Source of the DNA: RPQJ01 sp963700045 | Lineage (GTDB): Bacteria > Pseudomonadota > Gammaproteobacteria > Steroidobacterales > Steroidobacteraceae | DNA length: 64,000 bases | NCBI GenBank assembly: GCA_963700045.1 | Contig: CAVOWK010000045.1 | Span: 1 to 64,000 of the forward strand | Direction of reading: 5' to 3' | Shown here: positions 48,425 to 57,758 of the stretch, in pieces | Numbering within the stretch: the stretch's first letter is position 1 | How the letters are laid out: each line of letters opens with the position of its first letter | The notes under the pieces: model-generated | What the model was told of the DNA's origin: nothing | Databases searched by the model: none | Seen by the model: only the letters and a program-made list of their open reading frames with translations | Position numbers and translations under genes: made by a program

Positions 48425-48802
48425 ATGCGATACCTGGTGTCGGCGAGCCTGGTCCTGGTGGGAATCATCCACCTGCTGCCCTTGTCCGGAGCGCTGGGCG
48501 CCGAGCGGTTGGCAGCGCTCTATGGACTCGATTTCAGCGAACCCAACTTGTCGATCCTAATGCGGCACCGGGCGGTGCTTTTCGGGTTGTTCGGCGCTTT
48601 CCTGGTTTTCGCGGCCTTCAAACCGTCGCTGCAGGCGATCGCCTTCGTCGCCGCCTTCGTGAGCGTGCTGTCGTTCCTGCTGCTGGCGTGGTCGAGCGGC
48701 GGCTACAACCCGCTGGTTGGTCGCGTGGTGACCGCGGATCTCGTCGCGCTGGTCACGCTCGTAATCGGGGCTGCAGCGTACCTCATGAACACGAACCATT
48801 AG
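48425..48802 (+). CDS. Small hypothetical membrane protein
   Basis: A 125-residue protein with four hydrophobic segments (residues about 3-22, 48-65, 70-88 and 100-120). There is no signal of enzymatic motifs. Small four-helix proteins like this occur widely in proteobacteria with no known role. It starts at an ATG 55 bases after the amidohydrolase pair and may be in the same transcript. Confidence 0.72.
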   Translation: MRYLVSASLVLVGIIHLLPLSGALGAERLAALYGLDFSEPNLSILMRHRAVLFGLFGAFLVFAAFKPSLQAIAFVAAFVSVLSFLLLAWSSGGYNPLVGRVVTADLVALVTLVIGAAAYLMNTNH

Positions 48803-48922
48803 CAAACCAGGCGTTGGTACCGCCCTTTCGTTGCGCCTCAGTGACTGCTCTTATTGCCGCCCCGGGCGGCAGCGAGCAAGATTTTCTGCGGATTCCTGTT
48901 CGCCGGTGAGGTCCTCACGGTC

Positions 48923-49645
<723 letters not shown>

Positions 49646-49649
49646 CGCC

Positions 49650-52019
49650 ATGAAGCTGCATCCGCTCGATCGCAAGCTGCTGCGCGACCTCTGGCGCCTG
49701 CGCGGCCAGGTGCTCGCGATCGGACTCGTGATTGCGTCGGGCGTCGGACTGCTCGTGATGTCACTCACCTCGCTCGAGGCGCTGCGCGACACCTCGGCCG
49801 CGTATTACGAACGCTACCGCTTCGCCGACGTGTTCGCGCAGGTGAAGCGCGCACCGGAAAGCCTCGCATCCAGGATCGCCGCGATTGACGGCGTGCAGAC
49901 CGTCGAAACCCGCGTCGTTCGCAGCGCGGTGCTCGACGTGGCAGGGTTCGACGAACCCGTCATGGGCCAGCTGGTGTCCGTGCCTGAGAACGGCGAACCG
50001 CTCCTGAACCGGCTGGCGCTGCGCGCCGGGCGCTACCCGCAGTCCGGCAAGCCCGACGAAGTCGTGCTGTCGGAGCCGTTTGCGCTTGCGCACAAGCTCG
50101 GTCCCGGCGATCACCTGCGCGCGGTCATGAGCGGGCGCTGGCGCAATCTCGTGGTGGTCGGCGTTGCGCTGTCCCCGGAGTACGTCTACACGATGGGTCC
50201 GGGCGCGCTGATGCCAGATGATCTTCGTTACGGCGTGCTATGGATGGGCCGCGAGACGCTGCAGGCCGCTTACGACCTGGACGGCGCGTTCAACGATGTC
50301 TCTGCCAGCCTGCTGCGCGGTGCGAATCCTGAGCAGGTCGTCGACGAGATGGACCGCCTGCTCGATCGCTACGGCAGCCACGGCGCCTACGTGCGCGCCG
50401 ACCAGGCGTCGAACTGGTTCCTGTCCAACGAGATCGACCAGCTCGAGACGATGGCACGCTTCCTCCCTTCGGTCTTCCTCGCCGTGGCGGCATTCCTGAC
50501 GAACATGGTCGTCGCCCGGCTGGTGGCGGTCGAGCGTCCGGAGATCGGGCTGCTGAAGGCTTTCGGCTACGGCAACGCCGCGATCGCCTGGCACTACGTG
50601 AAGCTCGTGCTGGTGATCGGCGCGGTGGGCACGTTGCTCGGCTGGTTCTTCGGCTACTGGCTCGGGCTCTACAGCACCACCATGTACGCCGATTTCTATC
50701 GGTTCCCGTTCCTGCTGTTCCGGCCGAACGTCGGCCCGTTCCTGCTGGCGGCCGGCGCCAGCGTGGGTGCCGCGCTGCTGGGCGCGATCGGGGCCGTGCG
50801 TCGAGCCGCAGCACTGTCGCCTGCCGCCGCGATGCAACCACCCGCCCCGCCCCTGTTCCGGCGCAACCGGCTGTTCCTGCCGCGGTTCTTCGAGCGGCTC
50901 GACCAACCGACGCGCATCGTGCTGCGCCAGGCCTCGCGCTGGCCCCTGCGTTCGCTCGTCACCAGCATGGGGATCGCGATGGCGGTCGCCGTGCTGATCG
51001 TGTCGATGCAGTGGCTCGACGCCATTCACCGCATCGTGGATGTCTACTTCCTGCAGGCACAGGGCCAGGACGTCACCGTGGGATTGGTCGAAGCGCGTTC
51101 CAGCGCGGCCGTGCGCGAACTGGCGCGCATGCCGGGCGTGCTCGCGGTCGAGCCGATGCGCACCGTGGCTGCGAAACTGCGTTCTGGTCCGCGCATGGTG
51201 CGGGACGCCGTCCAGGGCGTTCCCGCCCACCAGACCCTCTATCGTGTGTATGACGCGCAGGGCACCGCACTGGACCTGCCTCCAGAAGGCCTGGTGATCT
51301 CCACGGTGCTCGCGGATCGGCTCGCGGTACGACCGGGAGACTCCATCACCGTCGAGGTCCTCGAGGGTCGGCGGCCCGTACTCGAGATCCCGGTGGCCGC
51401 GACGTTCGAGACCTACATCGGCCGGCCTGCCTACATCGACATCGACGCGCTGAACCGCGCGATGCACGAGCCGCCGAGCGTCACGGCGGTGCACCTGCGC
51501 GTGGATCCGTTGTTCGCGACCCGCCTGTATCGTGAGCTGAAACAGATGCCGCAGGTGAGTGCCGTGAACCTGCGGAGCGCGGCGGTGACGACTTTCAACG
51601 AGACAATGGCGAAGACCATACTGATCTACGTCGGGTTCTTCATCGTCTTCTCGGCGACGCTGGCGTGCGGGGTGACGTACAACGCCGCCCGCATCGCGCT
51701 GGCCGAACGCGCGCGCGAACTGGCGACGATGCGGGTGCTCGGGTTCTCGCGGCGCGAAGTCGAATACATCCTCATCGGCGAAATCGGCCTGTTGACCTTC
51801 GTCGCGCTGCCGCTTGGCGCAGGCATCGGCTGGCTGCTCGCACGGTGGCTCGTGCGGGCCTTCCAGACCGAACTCTACCGCGTGCCATTCGTCGTCGAGC
51901 CGTCGACGTTCGGCTGGGCCATCCTCGGCGGGTTCCTCGCAACCCTCGCCTCGGTGCTGCTGGTCCGCCGGCGGCTCGACCGGCTCGATCTGATCGCCGT
52001 GCTCAAGACCCGGGAATGA
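49650..52019 (+). CDS. ABC transporter permease with two FtsX-type domains
   Basis: A 789-residue protein. One N-terminal helix (VLAIGLVIASGVGLLVMSL) is followed by a periplasmic domain, an FtsX domain (FLAVAAFLTNMVVARLVAVE, LLKAFGYGNAAIAWHYVKLV), then the second half with another periplasmic domain and FtsX domain (ERARELATMRVLGFSRREVE). This is the long type of permease with about eight helices. The partner ATPase lies directly upstream and the periplasmic adaptor downstream. The substrate is not apparent. Confidence 0.92.
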   Translation: MKLHPLDRKLLRDLWRLRGQVLAIGLVIASGVGLLVMSLTSLEALRDTSAAYYERYRFADVFAQVKRAPESLASRIAAIDGVQTVETRVVRSAVLDVAGFDEPVMGQLVSVPENGEPLLNRLALRAGRYPQSGKPDEVVLSEPFALAHKLGPGDHLRAVMSGRWRNLVVVGVALSPEYVYTMGPGALMPDDLRYGVLWMGRETLQAAYDLDGAFNDVSASLLRGANPEQVVDEMDRLLDRYGSHGAYVRADQASNWFLSNEIDQLETMARFLPSVFLAVAAFLTNMVVARLVAVERPEIGLLKAFGYGNAAIAWHYVKLVLVIGAVGTLLGWFFGYWLGLYSTTMYADFYRFPFLLFRPNVGPFLLAAGASVGAALLGAIGAVRRAAALSPAAAMQPPAPPLFRRNRLFLPRFFERLDQPTRIVLRQASRWPLRSLVTSMGIAMAVAVLIVSMQWLDAIHRIVDVYFLQAQGQDVTVGLVEARSSAAVRELARMPGVLAVEPMRTVAAKLRSGPRMVRDAVQGVPAHQTLYRVYDAQGTALDLPPEGLVISTVLADRLAVRPGDSITVEVLEGRRPVLEIPVAATFETYIGRPAYIDIDALNRAMHEPPSVTAVHLRVDPLFATRLYRELKQMPQVSAVNLRSAAVTTFNETMAKTILIYVGFFIVFSATLACGVTYNAARIALAERARELATMRVLGFSRREVEYILIGEIGLLTFVALPLGAGIGWLLARWLVRAFQTELYRVPFVVEPSTFGWAILGGFLATLASVLLVRRRLDRLDLIAVLKTRE

Positions 52020-52023
52020 TGTT

Positions 52024-53232
52024 ATGACACAGGCAAGCTGGCGCAGGCTCTGGTTCTGGCTCCCCGCCTTCATCGCACTCGCGGGCGTGCTGGCGTGGCT
52101 CTTCCGCCCGCAACCGGTGGCCGTGGACCTGGCGACGGTCGCGCGCGGCCCGCTGCAGGTCAGCGTCAGCGACGACGGCGAGACGCGGGTGCGCGACATG
52201 TTCGTCGTCTCGGCGCCCCTGGCCGGACACATGCGACGCATCGAGCTGGAAGCCGGCGACAACGTCGTCGCGGGCGAGACCATCGTCGCGCGCATCGAGC
52301 CATCGGATCCGTCATTCCTCGACCGCCGCAGCGAAGCGGAAGTACGAGCCGGCATCCGTGCCAGTGAGGCCGCCCGCGTGCATGCGGCCGCCGAGCTGCG
52401 TCGTGCCCAGGCCGAACGCGATTTCGCGATCACGGAACTGAAGCGTTACGAGGGCCTCGCCGCAAGCCGCACGATTTCGCAGAACGACCTTGAATCGGCC
52501 CGCCGACGCGCACGCACGGCCGAGGCCGCGGTCGACGAAGCCGTAGCGGGACTGCGCGTCAGTGAGTCCGAACTCGAACAGGCACAAGCCCGCTTGATGG
52601 CGCCCGGCAAGAGCGCGGATCGTCGCGCCGACTGCGACTGCGTCACCGTCAGGTCGCCCGTCAGCGGCAACGTGCTGCAGGTACTCGCGGAGAGCGAAGG
52701 CATCGTGGCGTCCGGCACGCCGCTGCTCGAGATCGGCGATCCCGGCAAGCTCGAGGTCGTCACGGACCTGCTTTCCACGGAGGCCGTGAAGGTGCGGACC
52801 GGGCAGCGTGCTCTCATCGAGCGCTGGGGCGGCGACAACGCACTCGAAGGCGTCGTACGGCGGGTGGAGCCTTACGGCTTCACCAAAGTCTCGGCCCTTG
52901 GGGTCGAGGAGCAGCGCGTGAAGGTCGTGATCGACATCACCGAGCCTGCGGCACACTGGCGCACGCTCGGTCACGGTTACCGTGTCGAGCCGCGAATCCT
53001 GCTGTGGGAGTCGCCAGACGTACTGCAGCTGCCATTGTCAGCACTGTTCCGCAACGGCAAGGAATGGGCCGTGTTCGTGAATCGTGACGGGCGGGCTCGA
53101 CTGCAAACCGTCGCGATCGGCCACATGAACGGGATCGATGCGGAAGTGCTCGATGGCGTCGTCGCGGGTGATGCGGTCGTCGTCCATCCTAGCGATCGTG
53201 TCAGCGACGGCGCACGGATCGAGCGGCGGTGA
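52024..53232 (+). CDS. Periplasmic adaptor (HlyD/MacA-type) of the ABC exporter
   Basis: A 402-residue protein with a single N-terminal transmembrane segment (residues about 7-25, LWFWLPAFIALAGVLAWLF). The lipoyl/barrel-sandwich domain is split by a long helical hairpin (residues about 100-195, SEAARVHAAAELRRAQAERD). The gene begins 5 bases after the permease stop, so it is co-transcribed. It would connect the inner-membrane ABC transporter with an outer-membrane factor; no TolC-like gene is present here. Confidence 0.9.
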   Translation: MTQASWRRLWFWLPAFIALAGVLAWLFRPQPVAVDLATVARGPLQVSVSDDGETRVRDMFVVSAPLAGHMRRIELEAGDNVVAGETIVARIEPSDPSFLDRRSEAEVRAGIRASEAARVHAAAELRRAQAERDFAITELKRYEGLAASRTISQNDLESARRRARTAEAAVDEAVAGLRVSESELEQAQARLMAPGKSADRRADCDCVTVRSPVSGNVLQVLAESEGIVASGTPLLEIGDPGKLEVVTDLLSTEAVKVRTGQRALIERWGGDNALEGVVRRVEPYGFTKVSALGVEEQRVKVVIDITEPAAHWRTLGHGYRVEPRILLWESPDVLQLPLSALFRNGKEWAVFVNRDGRARLQTVAIGHMNGIDAEVLDGVVAGDAVVVHPSDRVSDGARIERR

Positions 53233-53267
53233 CGAACGCCAGCCTGCGGTCGGTCACCGGACGCCGC

Positions 53268-54899
53268 TCAGGGCTTCGAGAACAGCACCTCGCCCTCGTC
53301 CGACAGATCGAACCGGCTGGACATCGGCACTTTCGGCAAGCCGGGCATGCGCAGGATCTCGCCCGTGATCGGGACGATGAATCCCGCCCCCGCCGCGAGC
53401 TGGATTTCACGCACGGTGACGAGAAAGTCCTTCGGCCGTCCCAGCAAGGCCGGGTTGTCAGAGAGCGATTGCTGCGTCTTCGCAATGCAGATCGGCAGCT
53501 TGTCGAACCCCGCCTTCTTCAATTGCTCGAGGTCACGCTTCGCCCGTGCCGTGTAGTCGACCGCCTGTGCCCCGTACATTTCACGCGCCACGGTCGCGAT
53601 CTTGTGCTCGATCGAATCGCTCCATTCGTAGAGCGGCCTGAATCCCGGCTCGGTGCGCGCGACGAGGTCGCGCACGACCTCGGCAAGCTCGACGCAACCG
53701 CTGCCGCCCTGGCTGAAAGGGTTCGCGGCCACGGCCTGCACGCCCAGGTTGGCACAGTGCTTCTGCAGCGCCGCCACTTCCTCCGCAGTGTCGGTCGGAA
53801 AGCCATTGATCGCGACGACGCAGTCCTGCCCGAACTTGCGGATGCTCTCGATGTGCTTCTCCATGTTGGAGAAGCCGCGGGTCATCGCCTCGACGTCCGG
53901 CTTGCTGACCTCCGCGAGCGGCTTGCCGCCGTGCATCTTGAGCGCGCGGATCGTCGTCACCAGCACCGTGCAGGCCGGCGCGAACCCGCCGTAGCGGCAG
54001 TTGATGTCGAAGAACTTCTCCGCGCCGAGTTCGAACGCGAAGCCCGCCTCCGTCACGACGATGTCGGCATACGAGAGCGCAGCCCGCGTCGCGGTGATGC
54101 TGTTGGTTCCATGAGCGATGTTGGCGAAGGGCCCGCCGTGGACGAATGCGGGCGCGCCTTCGGTGGTCTGCACCAGGTTCGGCTTGATTGCCTGGCTCAG
54201 CAGCGCCGCCATCGCGCCTACCGCGCCGAGCTCGCCCGCGGTCACCGCAACGCCATCGGACGTGTAGCCGACGACGATGCGCCCGAGCCGCGCCTTGAGG
54301 TCCGGTATGTCGCTGGCGAGGCAGAGGATCGCCATCACTTCGCTCGCGGCCGTGATGTCGAAGCCGCTCTCGCGCGGTATGCCTTCGGAACGACCACCCA
54401 ACCCGATGATGATGTCGCGCAACGCGCGATCGTTCATGTCGATGACGCGCTTCCACGTGACGCGCCGCGGATCGAGCCGCGACGGGTTGCTGTTGTGCAG
54501 CGTGTTGTCGACGAGCGCGGCGAGCAGGTTGTGCGCGCTCGAGACGGCGTGGAAGTCGCCGTTGAAGTGCAGGTTGATGTCCATCATCGGCAGCATTTCC
54601 GACGCGCCGCCCCCCGCGCCGCCGCCCTTCATGCCGAACACAGGGCCGAGACTGGGCTCGCGCAAGGCCGCCGCACTGCGCACACCGATCTTGGTCAGGC
54701 CCTGCACCAGCCCGATGGTCGTGGTGGTCTTGCCCTCGCCCGCTGGCGTCGGCGTGATGGCCGAAACCAGCACGAGCTTGCCGCGGTTCGGGCGGCCCTT
54801 GAAAGCGGACAGCGGCAGCTTGGCCTTGTAGTGGCCGTACGGTTCGAGCACTGCGGGATCAATGCCGATTGCGCGCGCGACTTCACCGATCGGTTTCAT
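53268..54899 (-). CDS. fhs: Formate-tetrahydrofolate ligase
   Basis: A 543-residue cytoplasmic enzyme that joins formate to tetrahydrofolate with ATP. The P-loop TPAGEGKTTTTIG, the REPSLGPVFGMKGGGAGGG motif and the HFNGDFHAVSSAHNLLAA motif are intact. The start is the ATG at 54899, with GGGGGAA upstream, giving the size usual in the family. It is convergent with the ABC operon. In aerobic bacteria it provides one-carbon units from formate. Confidence 0.95.
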   Translation of the reverse strand: MKPIGEVARAIGIDPAVLEPYGHYKAKLPLSAFKGRPNRGKLVLVSAITPTPAGEGKTTTTIGLVQGLTKIGVRSAAALREPSLGPVFGMKGGGAGGGASEMLPMMDINLHFNGDFHAVSSAHNLLAALVDNTLHNSNPSRLDPRRVTWKRVIDMNDRALRDIIIGLGGRSEGIPRESGFDITAASEVMAILCLASDIPDLKARLGRIVVGYTSDGVAVTAGELGAVGAMAALLSQAIKPNLVQTTEGAPAFVHGGPFANIAHGTNSITATRAALSYADIVVTEAGFAFELGAEKFFDINCRYGGFAPACTVLVTTIRALKMHGGKPLAEVSKPDVEAMTRGFSNMEKHIESIRKFGQDCVVAINGFPTDTAEEVAALQKHCANLGVQAVAANPFSQGGSGCVELAEVVRDLVARTEPGFRPLYEWSDSIEHKIATVAREMYGAQAVDYTARAKRDLEQLKKAGFDKLPICIAKTQQSLSDNPALLGRPKDFLVTVREIQLAAGAGFIVPITGEILRMPGLPKVPMSSRFDLSDEGEVLFSKP

Positions 54900-55143
54900 C
54901 AATCGTTCCCCCTGGTTCGGGCCAGTCGTCGTTGCTGATTTCCGGCCGATGTCGTTTGTGTCTGTGGCGCGAAGTCTTACACAGAGCGCCGGCACAGTGG
55001 ACTGCGACCCTTACGGATGTGGGATTCCCCGAGCAAGGAAACCTGCGCACGAGCGGCCGGAGCGTCCGTGAATATTGCAGCGCAACGCGAGTACAGTGAC
55101 GGGCAGAATTCAAGCCAGGCAACAGCCGCCCGTGGAGGCCGCC

Positions 55144-55518
55144 GTGACAACCCGTTCAGATCGTCAATCCCGCAGCGGGAGTCTGCGCCTGCTCGTTGCA
55201 TTGCCGGGCCTGTGGCTCGTGTCCGCCTGCGTTGGTCCCGGAGTCGCTCCCGCCCCGCCAGCCCCCGAACTGCAATTGCTGGGTGCCGCAGAACTCACCA
55301 TCCCGCGCGGGTGCGAGGCAACGCCTGGCGCGGTGTACCGCACGCACTTCAACGTCCAGCCGGATGGGCGGGTCAGCGACGCCGCTTCGGAGGCCGGTGA
55401 CGGCTGCGTGCAACAGGCCCTGCGCACATGGGTGACGACCTTCAACTACGCCCCGCTGCATGAGGCGGTCCCCGTGGCGTTCGACTGGATGATCGTGACC
55501 GCAGCCCGGAACAATTGA
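55144..55518 (+). CDS. Small lipoprotein with TonB-C-like domain
   Basis: A 124-residue protein. The GTG at 55144 follows GGAGG by five bases; an upstream in-frame ATG is unlikely. The signal peptide ends with lipobox LVSAC, so it is a lipoprotein. The C-terminal 70 residues (THFNVQPDGRVSDA, ALRTWVTTFNYAP) resemble the TonB C-terminal domain fold, without the TonB membrane helix and proline-rich spacer. Function unknown; it might be a periplasmic partner in TonB-type systems or only a fold relative. The 244 bases upstream to fhs hold no clear feature. Confidence 0.7.
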   Translation: MTTRSDRQSRSGSLRLLVALPGLWLVSACVGPGVAPAPPAPELQLLGAAELTIPRGCEATPGAVYRTHFNVQPDGRVSDAASEAGDGCVQQALRTWVTTFNYAPLHEAVPVAFDWMIVTAARNN

Positions 55519-55537
55519 CGCACCCCTCGCGTGCAGA

Positions 55538-57214
55538 TCAGGACGGCGCGCTGACAGGGAGGTCCCCCGGTGTGTCGATGTCCTGCGCCGCGGACGGCAT
55601 GGGCACGCCGATCACTCGCTCTGGATATCGCAACAGCACGACGCGCGCGCCGCGATCGCCCTGCAACTCCGCCAGCTCCCGGAACAGGTCGGCGGGGAAG
55701 ATGGCGGGAACACCGATCGTATCGTCGTACAGCGCGGCGACGATGCGATCGGGTTGCTGCTCCCAGCGCGAGACGAGCAGCCGCAGGTCGTCGGCCGTCA
55801 CGGCGACCTGGTCCGCAAGCGCAATCAATGCTCCACGTGCATCAGACGGCGCCTGCGCCAATCCCGCACGAATGGAACTGGCCAGGCCCTGCGCGTGATC
55901 CGGATTGAAGGCCACGTGCGCCGACGCATTGCGCACCAGCGGCTCGAGAAGCTCGGCGTCGGCGCCGAGCACCACGGTCACGGGGTGCCGTCGTTCCAGC
56001 TGCAGCACCGTGTCCAGCGTGCGCGCGAGCATGGGTCGTCCAGCAATGTCGGCGAGCTGCTTCGGCGAACCGAAACGCGACGAGCTGCCGGCGGCCAGCA
56101 GCATCACGTGCAGGCTCGACGCCGCCGTGTTGCGATCGAGTGCCTGCCCGCGCCCCTTGCCATGCAGATGCGCCTGGATCTCCGCGATGATGGCGAGCGC
56201 GATGCTCGCCGGATCGCGCCCGCCGAGTTCGAGACCGACCGGTGCATGCAAACGTGCCCCGAACTTCGCCGCGGTCGCTGTACCGAGGTCGGCCAGCAAA
56301 CGTTGGCGACGCGACGCAGGACCGAGCAATCCCACGTAGGGAATCGACGTGTCGGCCAGTGCCCCGAGTGCCGCGAGGTCGGTCGCGATGTGATGGCTCA
56401 TGACCACGGCGGCATCGAACCGCGTGAGATCCACGTGTCGCGACAACTCCGCCGGAGTGGACAGCAACACCTGTCGTGCCCGCGGAAATCGCACCGGGTC
56501 CGCGTAAGCCGGCCGATGATCCGCCACGGTCACGCGCCAGCCCAGCGTGGCGCTGAATTCCACCACCGGCAGTGCGTCCGGACCGCCGCCGATCAGCAGT
56601 AATTCGCGCGGGACCGCCGCGGAAGCAACAAACAAGCGCACTCGAGGACTGCCGAACTCGACGATCCCGGTGGTCGCCGAAGCCATATTGTCCCCGGCTT
56701 GTGCTGCCAGCCAGGCGGTCAGCTGTTCCGGCAGTCCGGCAGGCGGGGCCGGGCCGCCCGCCACCCAGAGCGTCGTGCCGACGGGCAGGACGGGCGTCTC
56801 TGAATCAAGTACCAAGGCATACCTTGCCCGTTCACGCTGCTCGAAACACCGTGACAGGGTTGCAAAGGGCTCCCAGTCCGCCGCGGGATCGAGCCTGACG
56901 AGCCAGACGTCCATGCCGCCTTCGCAGCCGGCGCCCAGTCCCCACAGCAGATCGTCGTCCCCGCGATTGTCGTACCGGACCATCTTTGGAGCGCCGGACT
57001 CGAGCACCGACGCCGCGTGTGCGGCAAGGTCGCCTTCGAGACAGCCGCCCGAAAGAATCCCCTCGTACCGACCACCGGGCCCGATCAGCATCTGCGCTCC
57101 CGCCTTGCGGTAGGTCGAGCCGCGGGTGGCGATGACCGTCGCGAGCACGAGCGGCGCCTGCTCAGCGCGAGCCCGTTCGTACATCGGCAGCAATTGATGC
57201 AATGATCCATCCAT
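55538..57214 (-). CDS. XdhC-MocA fusion: molybdenum-cofactor insertion and cytidylyltransferase
   Basis: A 558-residue fusion. The first 350 residues are XdhC/CoxF-like (LATVIATRGSTYRKAGAQML, GILSGGCLEGD and a Rossmann motif LLIGGGPDALPV), which bind sulfurated Mo cofactor and hand it to xanthine-oxidase-type enzymes. The last 190 residues are MocA-like NTP transferase (LLAAGSSSRFGSPKQL, DQVAVTADDL and ALYDDTIGVPAIFP), which attach CMP to molybdopterin. The gene is divergent from iorA-iorB, which need this cofactor, so the unit is clearly functional support. Start is the ATG at 57214, a second in-frame ATG at 57184 is possible. Confidence 0.9.
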   Translation of the reverse strand: MDGSLHQLLPMYERARAEQAPLVLATVIATRGSTYRKAGAQMLIGPGGRYEGILSGGCLEGDLAAHAASVLESGAPKMVRYDNRGDDDLLWGLGAGCEGGMDVWLVRLDPAADWEPFATLSRCFEQRERARYALVLDSETPVLPVGTTLWVAGGPAPPAGLPEQLTAWLAAQAGDNMASATTGIVEFGSPRVRLFVASAAVPRELLLIGGGPDALPVVEFSATLGWRVTVADHRPAYADPVRFPRARQVLLSTPAELSRHVDLTRFDAAVVMSHHIATDLAALGALADTSIPYVGLLGPASRRQRLLADLGTATAAKFGARLHAPVGLELGGRDPASIALAIIAEIQAHLHGKGRGQALDRNTAASSLHVMLLAAGSSSRFGSPKQLADIAGRPMLARTLDTVLQLERRHPVTVVLGADAELLEPLVRNASAHVAFNPDHAQGLASSIRAGLAQAPSDARGALIALADQVAVTADDLRLLVSRWEQQPDRIVAALYDDTIGVPAIFPADLFRELAELQGDRGARVVLLRYPERVIGVPMPSAAQDIDTPGDLPVSAPS

Positions 57215-57224
57215 AAGATCGCTT

Positions 57225-57230
57225 TATACT
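57225..57230 (+). promoter_or_regulatory. Possible -10 element upstream of iorA
   Basis: TATACT at 57225-57230 matches the -10 consensus in 5 of 6 bases in an unusually AT-rich stretch (GCTTTATACTAAATTCC) of a GC-rich region. No -35 at 16-18 bases spacing is obvious. The iorA ATG is 52 bases downstream. Confidence 0.4.
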
Positions 57231-57281
57231 AAATTCCGTTGGCCGGCCCATCGGCACCTGTTACTGCGCTGGGGAAACGTC

Positions 57282-57743
57282 ATGATTTCACTCTCGCTCA
57301 ACGGCAAGACCGTGCAGTTGTCCGCTACGCCCGACACTCCGTTGTTGTGGGCCCTGCGCGATGAGCTCGGCTACACGGGTACCAAGTTCGGCTGTGGCAT
57401 CGCCGCGTGCGGTGCGTGCACCGTGCACGTCGATGGCAAGCCGACACGCGCCTGCGTGACCACGCTCGAATCGGTTGCCGGCAAGCAGGTGACCACGATC
57501 GAGGCGATGGACTCGAACCGCATCGGCCAGGCCCTGCAAGCCGCATGGATCCGCAACGACGTGCCGCAATGCGGCTACTGCCAGAGCGGGCAGATCATGA
57601 GCGCGGCCGCATTGCTGGCGCGAAACCCCAAGCCCAACGACGCCGACATCGACGCAGCCATGCGCCGGAACCTCTGCCGCTGCGGTACGTACAACCGGAT
57701 TCGCGCCGCCATCAAGGATGCGGCCGCGACGCTCGCCGCCTGA
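57282..57743 (+). CDS. iorA: Isoquinoline 1-oxidoreductase-type 2Fe-2S subunit
   Basis: A 153-residue electron-transfer subunit. The plant-type ferredoxin cluster is held by CGIAACGACTVHVDG and a following Cys; the second 2Fe-2S cluster by CGYCQSGQI and NLCRCGTYNRI. It resembles IorA and related small subunits of xanthine-dehydrogenase-family molybdenum hydroxylases. It is 15 bases from the large subunit gene. The enzyme oxidises N-heterocycles, aldehydes or related compounds; the substrate cannot be told from sequence. Confidence 0.92.
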   Translation: MISLSLNGKTVQLSATPDTPLLWALRDELGYTGTKFGCGIAACGACTVHVDGKPTRACVTTLESVAGKQVTTIEAMDSNRIGQALQAAWIRNDVPQCGYCQSGQIMSAAALLARNPKPNDADIDAAMRRNLCRCGTYNRIRAAIKDAAATLAA

Positions 57744-57758
57744 GGCACGGAGTCAGCC

